DNA from: Shewanella oncorhynchi
GTDB taxonomy: Bacteria; Pseudomonadota; Gammaproteobacteria; Enterobacterales; Shewanellaceae
Assembly (NCBI RefSeq): GCF_012584455.1
Contig: NZ_JABAEB010000006.1
Span: forward strand, 127,440 to 191,439
Direction: 5' to 3'
Length of the DNA: 64,000 bases
In this document: positions 10,324-19,425 of the stretch, piece by piece
Numbering within the stretch: position 1 is the stretch's first letter
How the letters are laid out: each line of letters begins with the position of its first letter
Position numbers and translations under genes: made by a program
The notes under the pieces: generated by a model
The model's input: only the letters and a program-made list of their open reading frames with translations
Database searches by the model: none
Told to the model about the DNA's origin: nothing

Positions 10324-11505
10324 TTAGCTGTTTTTAACGAACTGAACTAGTCGAGTAGCGAGATCTGCAGCATTTAATGCATTAATTGGCCATTGTTTAG
10401 CATGGTGATGCAACAAGGGCAAATTAACAGGATTAAGGTTTTGCCAGTGAAGGCTCACGGCTGATTGCTGTGCTTGGTTGAACGCGAGATTCAATTCAGA
10501 CCAATAACAAGCAATTTTAGGTGGCAGATTATCGCAGTAAAGTTTGAGAAAAGCTTCTAATTTTACGAGGTGATAATCATCTTCTTGGGGATAAATGTGC
10601 CAAATGAAGGGTTTTGCGGCCCATTGGGCACGTAAAAAGGAATCTTCACCGCGCACGATATTAAAATCACTGCTCCAGAGCAGGCGATCAAACCCCTGTT
10701 GGTCAGTCATAGGTAAAATGTGCAGGGTTAAATTGCCATGATTTACCTGTTGACCCGGCACTAGAGCGGCAATTTCACAGGGCAGTAAATACGTCAGACT
10801 GTTTAAGCTACGCCCCTTGGGGATTAACGCATGGATTTTTTCTACCGATTGCTGCCATAACTCACATAATGCGGGTAGCGCCTCGGTCTCATAGCTAAAA
10901 ACGCTAATAACAGTGTCTTGTGCCTGAATGTCCTTAAGACCTAGATCAGTAAAAAGCTGCAATTTATTGGCAGTATCAGCTTGCCAAGCATCACGCTCTG
11001 CAAACAAATTTTGCTCGCAAATGAGTCCACCCGTTTTGGCGCTAAAACCGGGAAAGTAGAAATACTTTTTCAAACCATTGGCTTGTAACGATGGCAAACC
11101 ATGGCAGCCTTCAACCCAATCCTCTGCGCTTAAATACTCTAAATTCAGCCAAACAGGTACAGATTTTGGGGCGTTCTGATGTAAATAAGCCAGCTGCTCT
11201 TTTACCTGTTCGGGGAGTTCACAGGCAAAGGCTTCGATGAGCACTGCTCCTGCGACAAACTCTATAGGTAAAGGCTCTTTCCAATGAATAATATTCACAC
11301 CATTGAAGGTTTGAGTGGCTTTTAGTGGATCGAGTGTCGGTAAGATATGCGAGAAGCTTGCGAGGTCGTCGACCCACAAATTAACGGGGATCTGATACTC
11401 ATTGGCTATTTGTTTGGCTAAACGCCAAGTGACGCCAATATCGCCATAGTTATCAACGACGGTGCAAAAAATATCCCAATGATTGGAGCGAGGTGTGTTG
11501 CTCAT
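10324..11505 (-). CDS. earP: EF-P arginine rhamnosyltransferase EarP
   Basis: EarP transfers rhamnose from dTDP-rhamnose to Arg32 of EF-P (family formerly DUF2331, inverting GT-B fold). The N-terminal catalytic motif is visible as WDIFCTVVDNYGDIGVTWRLA, with D18 and D22 matching the two essential aspartates known in other EarPs. The conserved RGEDSFLRAQWA near residue 285 carries the essential glutamate and nucleotide-sugar contacts. The length of 393 residues is normal. It lies directly upstream of its target efp on the same strand. Confidence 0.96.
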   Translation of the reverse strand: MSNTPRSNHWDIFCTVVDNYGDIGVTWRLAKQIANEYQIPVNLWVDDLASFSHILPTLDPLKATQTFNGVNIIHWKEPLPIEFVAGAVLIEAFACELPEQVKEQLAYLHQNAPKSVPVWLNLEYLSAEDWVEGCHGLPSLQANGLKKYFYFPGFSAKTGGLICEQNLFAERDAWQADTANKLQLFTDLGLKDIQAQDTVISVFSYETEALPALCELWQQSVEKIHALIPKGRSLNSLTYLLPCEIAALVPGQQVNHGNLTLHILPMTDQQGFDRLLWSSDFNIVRGEDSFLRAQWAAKPFIWHIYPQEDDYHLVKLEAFLKLYCDNLPPKIACYWSELNLAFNQAQQSAVSLHWQNLNPVNLPLLHHHAKQWPINALNAADLATRLVQFVKNS

Positions 11506-11550
11506 GAGTGTGGTATGTCGTTATTCTTAGTCAGAAATATATGCATAAAA

Positions 11551-11572
11551 AAAGCGGCGTTAAAGCCGCTTT
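11551..11572 (-). terminator. Terminator after fldA
   Basis: AAAGCGGC / GCCGCTTT stem with a six-base loop. A run of T follows on the minus strand, 20 bp past the fldA stop. Confidence 0.85.
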
Positions 11573-11591
11573 AATCAAATGGTTAACAGAA

Positions 11592-12119
11592 TTAATCTTC
11601 TAATTCAGCTAAACACATTTCTTCGTAAATTTGCTTAACCCAAGCATCAACACGTTCTTCAGTCAGCTCTGGCTGGCGATCTTCATCGATACCTAAACCA
11701 ATAAAGTGGTCGTCATCGACTTGACCTTTAGAGGCTTCAAAATTGTAGCTTGCAGTTGGCCAATGGCCGATGATGATACCACCACGGGCCTGAACAATAT
11801 CGCCAACCATGCCCATGGCATCAAGGAAGTACTCAGCGTAGTCTTCTTGATCACCACAACCAAAAATAGCGACAAGTTTGTCAGTAAAATCAATTTGCTC
11901 TAATTCAGGGAAGAAATCATCCCAGTCACATTGCGCTTCACCGTAATACCAGGTCGGGATGCCGAACAGCAGCAAGTCATACTCTGCAATCTGTTCTTTG
12001 GTACTTTTGGCGATATCTTTCACCTCAACCATTTTTTTACCCAGTTTTTTCTGGATCATCTTGGCTACAGCTTCGGTGTTACCTGTGTCGCTACCGAAAA
12101 AAAGACCTACAGTTGCCAT
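11592..12119 (-). CDS. fldA: Flavodoxin FldA (long-chain type)
   Basis: FldA is a soluble FMN-binding electron carrier that supplies low-potential electrons to reductive biosynthetic enzymes. The FMN phosphate loop GSDTGNTEAVAK occupies residues 9-20. The two isoalloxazine-flanking loops are IPTWYYGEAQCDWDDF and FGCGDQEDYAEYF. The 175 residues include the extra segment of long-chain flavodoxins. The C-terminus is strongly acidic, as usual. It is the last gene of the ybfF-DUF2788-ybfE-fldA set and is followed by a terminator. Confidence 0.97.
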   Translation of the reverse strand: MATVGLFFGSDTGNTEAVAKMIQKKLGKKMVEVKDIAKSTKEQIAEYDLLLFGIPTWYYGEAQCDWDDFFPELEQIDFTDKLVAIFGCGDQEDYAEYFLDAMGMVGDIVQARGGIIIGHWPTASYNFEASKGQVDDDHFIGLGIDEDRQPELTEERVDAWVKQIYEEMCLAELED

Positions 12120-12173
12120 TGTCTATCCTTTAATGTCTAGTTCACTTATTAGGTTAATCTTGCTGGTACTCGT

Positions 12174-12446
12174 TCAGCACTCAACTTGTTGCTGAAGAAT
12201 TAATTCGATTAACTGGCTACGGCTGATGTTACTGGCCAATGCCTGCTCATTCAAGGCGTCATACAAATCTTGTGACACCTTTAACTCTATTCGCTTTAAT
12301 CCGTTGGCTTTATCGCGCTGGATTTGATTGCGTTTGTTGACCTTAAGCTGTTGGCTACGGGACAAAGGATTGCTACGTGGTCGGCCCCGGCGCTTTTCGT
12401 TGGCAAAAAGGTCAATAGTGGTTCTGTCTGTCGCTTCTTTTGCCAT
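12174..12446 (-). CDS. ybfE: YbfE-like small DNA-binding-type protein
   Basis: This 90-residue basic protein has an AT-hook-like GRPRSNPLSR segment and a C-terminal region, RIELKVSQDLYDALNEQALASN with SRSQLIELIL, that resembles a ribbon-helix-helix fold. It matches YbfE, named LexA-regulated from E. coli. I see no CTGT-N8-ACAG LexA box in the roughly 100 bp before the DUF2788 gene or in the 10 bp before this gene, so that control may not apply here. It sits upstream of fldA in the same order as in enterics. Confidence 0.88.
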   Translation of the reverse strand: MAKEATDRTTIDLFANEKRRGRPRSNPLSRSQQLKVNKRNQIQRDKANGLKRIELKVSQDLYDALNEQALASNISRSQLIELILQQQVEC

Positions 12447-12456
12447 GTTCTTATTG

Positions 12457-12678
12457 TTAACCGATCCCTGAGCCTTCCCAAGTGATCTGGATAATACCTT
12501 TTACAATAAACCCGGCGCAGCCGAGAAATAACACTAACCAAACAATAAATCGACCAAATTTTGGCACGTTACCTTGTTTAAGCACATCGTGGATGGCCAT
12601 GCCGATAAAGAAAAATATCGAGGCAAAAAACAGGTTCAGGCCGATGGTTTCAATTTGTTCCATGTACTGAGATAACAT
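12457..12678 (-). CDS. DUF2788 small membrane protein
   Basis: This 73-residue protein has two hydrophobic helices, LNLFFASIFFFIGMAIHDVL and the segment around WLVLFLGCAGFIVKGII, joined by a short basic loop. That fits a small inner membrane protein of the DUF2788 family. The function is unknown. It lies 10 bp before ybfE and about 100 bp after ybfF, so it is likely part of the same transcript. Confidence 0.85.
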   Translation of the reverse strand: MLSQYMEQIETIGLNLFFASIFFFIGMAIHDVLKQGNVPKFGRFIVWLVLFLGCAGFIVKGIIQITWEGSGIG

Positions 12679-12779
12679 ACTTTCTTAGTCCTTGAGAGTG
12701 TTCTAAGGCCAAAAGAGGCGCGAATATATCACAACAAGATGGCGGCTGCCATATGCTTTCGGTCGAGTTTGCTGCTGAT

Positions 12780-13556
12780 TTACATTGAATGTTTGTCAAT
12801 AAATTCAGACACGATCCGGTTAAAAATGACGGGTTTTTGCGCATGCAACCAATGACCACATCCTTCAAGTGTTTTTGCCTGTGCCGCGGGGAATTGCGCC
12901 ATGATAGCGCTTCTGTGCTCGCTAGTGACATAATTTGAGTCGCCGCCGCGAATAAACAGACTTGGTCCAGCATAGCTTTGTACTGGATTTAGTGTCTGAT
13001 TTTGCCAGCCAATAATATTAGGATAACAAGCCTTTAGGCCACTTAAGTTCATTTTCCAACGAAAGCCAGTATCAGTGCGTTGTAGATTTTTGAGTAAAAA
13101 TTGTGCCGTCGCTTCGTCAATACCATTGTCAATTAAGTGGTTTAGGGCAAAGCGTCTGTCGGTATGGCCTTCTAAGGGCAGACTTTCTAATGCCGCAAAC
13201 ACTGTGTTGTGTCTTGGCTCATAGGCGACGGGGGCGATATCGGCTGCCACCATACTGATAATGCGCTCTGGAAAGGCTAACGCCGTCGCCATGGCGATTT
13301 TACCCCCCATGGAGTGACCCACAATATGGGCGCGTTCAATAGCCAGTTCGTCGAGCAAGCTGATCATTGCAGTGGCGAGGCGAGGGTAGTCCATTTGATC
13401 CCAATACTCACTTAAACCATGATTGGGCACATCGACACGAATAACTTGATACTGATTTTCTAATACTTGCCCTAGACCTTTGAGGTTATCTAGATTACCG
13501 AACAAGCCGTGGATCAAGAGCACTGCGGGTCCTTGGCCTGTGGAAACAAAGTTCAT
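12780..13556 (-). CDS. ybfF: Alpha/beta hydrolase YbfF (esterase/thioesterase)
   Basis: This 258-residue alpha/beta hydrolase is expected to act on short acyl esters or acyl-CoA. The oxyanion HGLFGN motif is at residues 16-21. The nucleophile is S82 in VGHSMGGKIA. The acid lies in FIRGGDSNYV, and the catalytic histidine is in GCGHWLHAQKP. It is transcribed away from seqA, as in E. coli. Confidence 0.93.
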   Translation of the reverse strand: MNFVSTGQGPAVLLIHGLFGNLDNLKGLGQVLENQYQVIRVDVPNHGLSEYWDQMDYPRLATAMISLLDELAIERAHIVGHSMGGKIAMATALAFPERIISMVAADIAPVAYEPRHNTVFAALESLPLEGHTDRRFALNHLIDNGIDEATAQFLLKNLQRTDTGFRWKMNLSGLKACYPNIIGWQNQTLNPVQSYAGPSLFIRGGDSNYVTSEHRSAIMAQFPAAQAKTLEGCGHWLHAQKPVIFNRIVSEFIDKHSM

Positions 13557-13775
13557 GGAGATTCCTGTTGGAGATTTTTAGCTTAGCGTGACGCGAATTG
13601 TGCCCTTAATGCCGTTGGCTTGACAAGTCAGTTGCCATTTCTATAGTGGGGGCGGCCAGTAACTTGTGTGCTTTTTCGGCAATTGTCGATTAACTGCTAG
13701 TTTGCTGTGCTATTTCCCGCACTTTTAGAATAATGGCGCTTTATCAGATTGATAGAGATAGATACACTGGTAACA

Positions 13776-13798
13776 GATCGCAATGATCTGCCCCGATC
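13776..13798. promoter_or_regulatory. Cluster of three GATC sites before seqA
   Basis: GATC occurs at 13776, 13785 and 13795, spaced 9 and 10 bp, about 60-80 bp before the seqA start. SeqA dimers bind paired hemimethylated GATC sites spaced in about this way, so the cluster could mediate autoregulation. A weak TTGATA -35-like element is at 13749-13754. Confidence 0.55.
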
Positions 13799-13854
13799 GC
13801 TGTGGTACACTTTTTTCGGTTAAGCCTGTCGAATAACAAAGGATAATTAAGGTT

Positions 13855-14397
13855 ATGAAATATATCGAAGTAGATGAAGAGCTCTATCGTCATATTGCCA
13901 GCAAAACAGAACGTATTGGTGAGAGCGCCTCTGACATTCTTCGTCGATTACTCGGCCTGTCCGTCGATGCGGTCGAACAACCCCAGCCTTTGGCGATTAG
14001 CCAACCGAGCCTTGAAGCTGAACCTATTCAGCCCGTCGCGGCGCAAACAATGCCAGCAGTGAATGATTTTAGTCGCTTAGTCGATGAACATCAGTTATCG
14101 CAGCAAAAAGGCGCAGTAGGTCGTTTTCTGTTTTTGCTCGAAAGTTTGTATCAATTAGCCCCAGAGCAATTCTCACAAATTCTGCAGATCCAAGGGCGCG
14201 ATCGTTTGTATTTTGCTCGCTCTAAGGAGCAACTGCTCGAAGCGAGTGCTTCGGCTAACCCAAAAGAAATTGGTGCAAGTGGTTTCTGGGTAACGAGTAA
14301 CAACAATACCGCCAAGAAACGCACTATTTTATCGGAAGTTTTAGTGCAATTTGGTTGTGATGCGACAGTAGCAGCGGGCATCGCCGAGCGCGTTTAA
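13855..14397 (+). CDS. seqA: SeqA, replication initiation sequestration protein
   Basis: SeqA binds hemimethylated GATC sites at oriC and dnaA and delays re-initiation. The N-terminal oligomerisation motif MKYIEVDEELYRHIASKTE is followed by GESASDILRRLL, then a variable Pro/Gln-rich linker (about 40-75) and a C-terminal DNA-binding domain with SREDL-like elements replaced by SKEQLLEAS and the signature NNTAKKRTILSEVL. The 180 residues are normal. pgm follows in the same order as in E. coli and many gammaproteobacteria. Confidence 0.96.
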   Translation: MKYIEVDEELYRHIASKTERIGESASDILRRLLGLSVDAVEQPQPLAISQPSLEAEPIQPVAAQTMPAVNDFSRLVDEHQLSQQKGAVGRFLFLLESLYQLAPEQFSQILQIQGRDRLYFARSKEQLLEASASANPKEIGASGFWVTSNNNTAKKRTILSEVLVQFGCDATVAAGIAERV

Positions 14398-14470
14398 TCC
14401 GCGGGTGAGCCAAGTGAGTACGACATTTTTCTACTTTTTCTAATTGTAATTGAGTGCAGGAGAGCCATAG

Positions 14471-16123
14471 GTGGCAATACATCAAAGGGCAGGACAAATC
14501 GCTAATCAGACGGATCTGGTCAATATTCCAAAACTGATGAGCCATTATTACAGCATCACGCCAAATATGGATGACGTACAACAACGCGTCACCTTTGGCA
14601 CTTCTGGGCACAGAGGCTGCGCCTTCAATGGCAGTTTTAACCAACAACACATTTGGGCGATTACCCAAGCTGTGGTGGACTACCGTCAATCGGCAAATAT
14701 CGATGGGCCGCTGATCCTTGGGATTGACACCCATGCGTTATCCTATGCCGCTTATTTATCGGCCATTGAAGTGCTGGCGGCAAATAAAGTCACAGTGCAC
14801 ATCCAGCAGAATGATGGATTTACGCCAACGCCAGTGGTGTCCCATGGGGTGATTTGCGCCAATCGTGAAGCCAATATTACGGGGGCGGCCCTGTCCGATG
14901 GTTTGATCATTACGCCTTCCCACAATCCTCCTCAGGACGGTGGCATCAAGTACAATCCACCCCATGGCGGACCGGCCGAAGGTAATATCACGGCTTGGAT
15001 TGAATCGCGAGCCAATGATTACTTGCGCCAAGCATTAGTTGGCGTGCAAAAATTAGCCTATTCCGATGTGCTGGCTTCGGGTTATGTGCAAGCCATTGAC
15101 TTGATTACACCCTATGTGGCTGATTTAGAAAATGTTATCGACATGCAGGCGATTGCTAAGGCTAAGCTGCGTATCGGTGTTGATCCACTCGGTGGTTCGG
15201 GTATTTTCTACTGGGCACCGATTGCTGCGCGTTATGGGCTCGATATCACGTTAGTCAATGATAAGGTTGATCCAAGCTTTAGCTTTATGCCGCTGGATAA
15301 AGACGGCAAAATCCGCATGGATTGCTCCTCTCCTTATGCGATGGCAGGTTTACTCGCCCATAAAGAATCCTTTGATTTATGCCTTGGTAATGATCCCGAT
15401 TATGACCGTCACGGCATAGTCTGCCCTGGTACGGGTTTGATGGATCCGAATCATTATCTTGCGGTCGCTATCGATTATTTACTGACGCACAGACCAGATT
15501 GGAGCGATACCTTAGCCATAGGTAAAACCTTAGTATCGAGTGCGCTTATCGATAAAATCTGTGCTTTCCACGGCAAAAAGTTACTTGAAGTGCCAGTGGG
15601 CTTTAAGTGGTTTGTCGACGGTTTAGCCGAAGCCACAATCGCCTTTGGCGGTGAAGAGAGCGCTGGCGCGGCATTTTTACGCCGTGATGGCACCACGTGG
15701 TGCACGGATAAAGACGGCTTCATTTTAGGTTTACTTGCGGCAGAGATTCTTGCAGTGACAGGTAAAACTCCAGGTCAACGCCATCAAGAGCTAGTGAAGC
15801 AATTTGGCCAAAGCTTTTATAAGCGTATCGATAGCCCAATCAGTCTTGAAAACAAGGCCAAATTTGCGTTATTGAATGCTGAAACCTTAAATGCCACTGT
15901 GCTTGCGGGTGAGTCAATCGAAAACGTGTTAACCCATGCGCCGGGCAATAATGCGGCCATTGGTGGCATCAAAGTGACTACGGCGAATGGTTGGTTTGCG
16001 GCGCGTCCATCGGGCACGGAAGCGTTATTTAAGATCTACGGCGAGAGTTTTATCAGTGAGCAGCATTTGGCTGAGATCATTAAAGATGCGCAGGCATTAA
16101 TTGATAAGGCGCTAAACGCTTAA
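14471..16123 (+). CDS. pgm: Phosphoglucomutase
   Basis: This enzyme interconverts glucose 1-phosphate and glucose 6-phosphate for glycogen and cell-envelope sugar synthesis. It is an alpha-D-phosphohexomutase of 550 residues, starting at GTG with CAGGAGAG upstream. The phosphoserine is S150 in ITPSHNPPQDGG. The metal loop is GNDPDYDRHG. The sugar-binding loop is GGEESAG, and the C-terminal phosphate contact is RPSGTEALFKIYGE. A strong terminator follows. Confidence 0.97.
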   Translation: MAIHQRAGQIANQTDLVNIPKLMSHYYSITPNMDDVQQRVTFGTSGHRGCAFNGSFNQQHIWAITQAVVDYRQSANIDGPLILGIDTHALSYAAYLSAIEVLAANKVTVHIQQNDGFTPTPVVSHGVICANREANITGAALSDGLIITPSHNPPQDGGIKYNPPHGGPAEGNITAWIESRANDYLRQALVGVQKLAYSDVLASGYVQAIDLITPYVADLENVIDMQAIAKAKLRIGVDPLGGSGIFYWAPIAARYGLDITLVNDKVDPSFSFMPLDKDGKIRMDCSSPYAMAGLLAHKESFDLCLGNDPDYDRHGIVCPGTGLMDPNHYLAVAIDYLLTHRPDWSDTLAIGKTLVSSALIDKICAFHGKKLLEVPVGFKWFVDGLAEATIAFGGEESAGAAFLRRDGTTWCTDKDGFILGLLAAEILAVTGKTPGQRHQELVKQFGQSFYKRIDSPISLENKAKFALLNAETLNATVLAGESIENVLTHAPGNNAAIGGIKVTTANGWFAARPSGTEALFKIYGESFISEQHLAEIIKDAQALIDKALNA

Positions 16124-16154
16124 TGCAGCAGTAGGTTTATAAAGTATCAAAAAC

Positions 16155-16188
16155 AAACGCACTCAGATTTGAGTGCGTTTTTGTTTGT
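16155..16188 (+). terminator. Terminator after pgm
   Basis: AAACGCACTCA / TGAGTGCGTTT stem with a GATT loop and T-rich tail. It could also serve msrA from the other side. Confidence 0.9.
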
Positions 16189-16235
16189 GTCTAATTCAGC
16201 TGTGAATAGTTGATCTCATGCTGATTTGACCGTAT

Positions 16236-16715
16236 TTAGTACTCGATATGACAACTCGGTAAGTTATTCTTATCGATGTAATTTTGGTGATATTCCTCAG
16301 CCACATGGAACTGTTGCAGTGGCACTATTTCAGTGACGATATGGCGTAATCCCCAACGGCCCGAGCGGGCAAAAGCTAACTTTGAGGCTTCTGCGGCCGC
16401 TTTTTGCTCACGGTCGTGGAAGAAAATGGTGCTGCGATATTGAGTGCCAATATCTCCGCCTTGCATGTTCAGACTCGTTGGATTGTGGTTTTTCCAAAAT
16501 ACATCGAGCAAGTCTTCATAACTAACAAGGGCGGGATCGAATTCCACTTGCACCACTTCGGCATGGCCCGTTTTGCCTTTTTTGACTTCTTCATAGGTTG
16601 TCGCCGCATTATTGCCGCCCATATAGCCGCAGGTGGCATTCGATACGCCGTTCACTTGTCTAAAAAAATACTCTACGCCCCAGAAACAGCCGGCACCGAA
16701 GGTTGCTAACGCCAT
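16236..16715 (-). CDS. msrA: Peptide methionine sulfoxide reductase A
   Basis: MsrA reduces methionine S-sulfoxide in damaged proteins. The start is taken at ATG 16715 (MALATFGAGCFWGVEYFF), with an upstream TTG rejected. The catalytic cysteine is C10 in GAGCFWG. Other family motifs are TCGYMGG, GHAEVVQVEFDP, NPTSLNMQGGDIGTQYRS and the C-terminal AEEYHQNY. The second, resolving cysteine is probably in LPSCHIEY. At 159 residues it is a short single-domain MsrA. Confidence 0.96.
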   Translation of the reverse strand: MALATFGAGCFWGVEYFFRQVNGVSNATCGYMGGNNAATTYEEVKKGKTGHAEVVQVEFDPALVSYEDLLDVFWKNHNPTSLNMQGGDIGTQYRSTIFFHDREQKAAAEASKLAFARSGRWGLRHIVTEIVPLQQFHVAEEYHQNYIDKNNLPSCHIEY

Positions 16716-16727
16716 AATTAAATCCAA

Positions 16728-17046
16728 TAGAAGTCTAGATGGCTAAGGATTGTGATAAAACTTGAGTGCAAAAGCAAGCCTCAAGTTGGAATATTTATCA
16801 TGGGAAATTCTTAGGGAATGTCCTGAGAATTTAACAATCAGCTTAGTTGAATGTCATTCCGCTTAAAACTGGGTCCTACGGCAATAAATGTCTGAGAACA
16901 GCACTAAAAACATGTGTTAGTATTGAAGCCGTTTTTTAGGTGCGAGTGAGACTAACCGCGGTGAGAAAAATGCTTAAGAGGTTATTTACTGCCAGCACTT
17001 ATGTGATTGCGCCAATACTGTTACACACCATTATAAGGAGAATTCT
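16728..17046. other. 319 bp intergenic region before astE
   Basis: It separates divergent msrA and astE and must contain both promoters. There is no reading frame of note. AAGGAGA lies just before the astE GTG. I could not assign an operator. Confidence 0.5.
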
Positions 17047-18081
17047 GTGTTACAAGCTCTGTTAGATTCAAAGGATTTTTTAGCGCTCACCTTAGCCCAT
17101 CCTGAACAGTTCGATGGCGAATTTTCATTTAACTTAGGCGATCATACTCAAGTGGAAGTGTGGGATACCGGTGTTATTGTTTTCGAACCAATACAGAATG
17201 AAGGAAAAGATATTGTGCTTTCCTGCGGTGTTCACGGTAACGAGACCGCACCCATTGAACTCTGCAATAGCTTAATTAAACAACTTCTACAGCAAAAGAT
17301 CATCGCAAAGCAGCGCACTTTATTTCTCATTGGTAACCCATTAGCGATTAATAACGGCACGCGGATTATTGACGAAAACATGAATCGTCTATTTAGTGGT
17401 GAGCATTCCAATCCACCAGGGTTAGTGAACCCTGAGCGAGTACGCGCGAAAAAACTCGAAGCCTATGTCGATCATTTTTATACTACGGTTGCCGATGGAC
17501 GTCAGCGCATCCATTATGATCTGCACACGGCGATGCGCGCCTCGAAGCATGAAAAGTTCGCTATCTATCCCTATCGTCCTGGGCGCGCCTTTAGCGGCGA
17601 GCAAATTATGTTTTTAGCCGCAAGCGGCGTCGATACAGTACTTTTCCACCACGAACCGACCACGACCTTCAGCTATTTTTCCTCTGAACGCTACGGCGCT
17701 GATGCCTTTACCATTGAGCTTGGCAAAGTGTATCCCATGGGGCAGAACGACATGACGCGTTTTATTGCGGCACATGAAATGTTCATGCGCTTGATCACCG
17801 CTAAGCCGTTGGAGCTGGATGCATTTGATGCCGATAAGGTTAACTTGTACCAAGTGTGCCGGGTCATCAATAAACATTTCGATGATTTTGAATTTACCTT
17901 CGCAACTGATGTCGAAAACTTCAGATCTTTCCCGAAGGGCTTTGTTTTAGCGCGGGAAGGTGGGCAAGAAATTAAAGTGGAGCACGAGTTTGAGTCTGTC
18001 GTGTTCCCTAATGCCAAAGTGCCTATTGGCAATCGCACTGTGATTTGCCTGATCCCTGCGGTGAATGCGGACGTGCGTTAG
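17047..18081 (+). CDS. astE: Succinylglutamate desuccinylase
   Basis: AstE catalyses the last step of the arginine succinyltransferase pathway, N-succinylglutamate to glutamate and succinate. It is a zinc carboxypeptidase-type (M14-like) enzyme of 344 residues. The zinc ligands are in [14 protein letters not shown] (His and Glu) and [10 protein letters not shown] (His). The catalytic glutamate is in [15 protein letters not shown]. The start is GTG with AAGGAGAATTCT upstream. Other ast genes are not in the window, so in this genome astE stands apart from them. Confidence 0.95.
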   Translation: MLQALLDSKDFLALTLAHPEQFDGEFSFNLGDHTQVEVWDTGVIVFEPIQNEGKDIVLSCGVHGNETAPIELCNSLIKQLLQQKIIAKQRTLFLIGNPLAINNGTRIIDENMNRLFSGEHSNPPGLVNPERVRAKKLEAYVDHFYTTVADGRQRIHYDLHTAMRASKHEKFAIYPYRPGRAFSGEQIMFLAASGVDTVLFHHEPTTTFSYFSSERYGADAFTIELGKVYPMGQNDMTRFIAAHEMFMRLITAKPLELDAFDADKVNLYQVCRVINKHFDDFEFTFATDVENFRSFPKGFVLAREGGQEIKVEHEFESVVFPNAKVPIGNRTVICLIPAVNADVR

Positions 18082-18155
18082 GCTTGTAAAGCAATATATA
18101 CATGCGTGGCAGGGATAACTTGTGGTTTGAGCTATGCCAATGGTTGATAGGTAGT

Positions 18156-18169
18156 TTACGTTAACGTAA
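18156..18169. promoter_or_regulatory. Perfect 14 bp palindrome before the bkd operon
   Basis: TTACGTTAACGTAA lies 75 bp before bkdA1. Its form suits a dimeric regulator. LiuR, the MerR-family regulator of branched-chain amino acid breakdown, is the obvious candidate in Shewanella, but I recall its motif only approximately. Confidence 0.5.
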
Positions 18170-18197
18170 TGTTCGTCGGGCATATTCGTATAAACAG

Positions 18198-18221
18198 ACG
18201 CATCAAAACGCTTTGATGCGT
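18198..18221. promoter_or_regulatory. 24 bp inverted repeat in the bkd leader
   Basis: ACGCATCAAA / TTTGATGCGT with an ACGC centre lies 23 bp before bkdA1. No T-tract follows, so it is not a normal terminator; it could be an operator or an mRNA hairpin in the leader. Confidence 0.45.
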
Positions 18222-18243
18222 AATGAGATAACAAGAGCACAAT

Positions 18244-19422
18244 ATGAGCAAAGCAACACTCAACACTGATACAGTGCACCGTGTCGGCTTCTTGGATAAG
18301 GCATCGCTACACATTCCTATCCTTCGAATTCTACAAGCCGACGGCACCACTTATGAAACCGCGGTTTTGCCTGTGATAGATGAAACCTTAGCCACTAAAA
18401 TTTACGATACCTGTGTATTCACTCGGGTACTTGATGAACGTATGCTTGGCGCCCAGCGTCAAGGGCGCATCAGCTTCTACATGACCTGTACGGGTGAAGA
18501 AGCGGCGATTGTCGGCAGTGTGGCCGCACTCGATCAAGAAGATGTGATCCTCGCGCAATATCGCGAGCATGCGGCGCTGCGTTATCGCGGCTTTACCACT
18601 GAACAGTTTATGAATCAGATGTTCAGTAACGAGAAAGATCTTGGTAAAGGTCGACAAATGCCAATCCATTACGGTAGTGCGGCATTGCATTATCAAACGA
18701 TTTCTTCACCGTTAGCCACGCAAATCCCGCAGGCGACTGGTGTGGGCTACAGCTTAAAAATGCAAGGTAAGCGCAAAGTCGCGGTTTGTTATTTTGGCGA
18801 AGGCGCTGCATCGGAAGGGGATTTTCATGCTGGCCTAAACATGGCCGCGGTACTGAAATGCCCAGTGATTTTCTTCTGTCGTAACAATGGCTACGCGATT
18901 TCTACCCCCACTGAAGAGCAGTTTGCTGGAAACGGTATTGCCAGCCGCGGTGTGGGTTATGGCATGCACACCATTCGTGTAGACGGCAATGACATGTTGG
19001 CCGTGTTAGCGGCAACCCAGCAAGCCCGTGCCTATGCGATTGAGCATAATGCGCCTGTGCTGATTGAAGCCATGACTTACCGTCTCGGCGCACACTCTTC
19101 TTCAGACGATCCCTCAGGTTATCGCTCGAAAGATGAAGAAGCCAAGTGGCAGCAACACGATCCGGTTAAACGCTTCAAATTATGGCTTATCAACAAAGGT
19201 TGGTTGGCTGAAGCGGATGATGTGAAACTGCATGAAAAATATCGTGAAGAAGTATTGGCTGCGGTAAAAGTGGCTGAAAAAATTCCTGTGCCTATGCTGG
19301 ATGAAATTATTGAAGATGTGTACGACAAGCCGACGCCTGTGCTGAAAAAGCAACTTGCCGATCTTAAAGAACATATCAAGAAATATCCGCAAGCCTATCC
19401 AAAAAGTGCAGGGAGACTATAA
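18244..19422 (+). CDS. bkdA1: Branched-chain 2-oxoacid dehydrogenase E1 alpha subunit
   Basis: This subunit, with BkdA2, decarboxylates the 2-oxoacids of Val, Leu and Ile using thiamine diphosphate. The 392 residues carry the TPP motif from GEGAASEGDFH to IFFCRNNGYAIS, and the regulatory-loop-like YRLGAHSSSDDPSGYR. The N-terminal extension before KIYDTCVFTRVLDERM is usual for BCKDH E1 alpha. bkdA2 starts 3 bp after its stop. The three genes bkdA1-bkdA2-bkdB form one operon with a terminator after bkdB. Confidence 0.95.
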   Translation: MSKATLNTDTVHRVGFLDKASLHIPILRILQADGTTYETAVLPVIDETLATKIYDTCVFTRVLDERMLGAQRQGRISFYMTCTGEEAAIVGSVAALDQEDVILAQYREHAALRYRGFTTEQFMNQMFSNEKDLGKGRQMPIHYGSAALHYQTISSPLATQIPQATGVGYSLKMQGKRKVAVCYFGEGAASEGDFHAGLNMAAVLKCPVIFFCRNNGYAISTPTEEQFAGNGIASRGVGYGMHTIRVDGNDMLAVLAATQQARAYAIEHNAPVLIEAMTYRLGAHSSSDDPSGYRSKDEEAKWQQHDPVKRFKLWLINKGWLAEADDVKLHEKYREEVLAAVKVAEKIPVPMLDEIIEDVYDKPTPVLKKQLADLKEHIKKYPQAYPKSAGRL

Positions 19423-19425
19423 GCC

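Noticed and set aside
12447..12780. LexA box before the ybfE transcript
   Set aside because: No CTGT-N8-ACAG or close variant could be found, so the E. coli-based regulation was not assumed.
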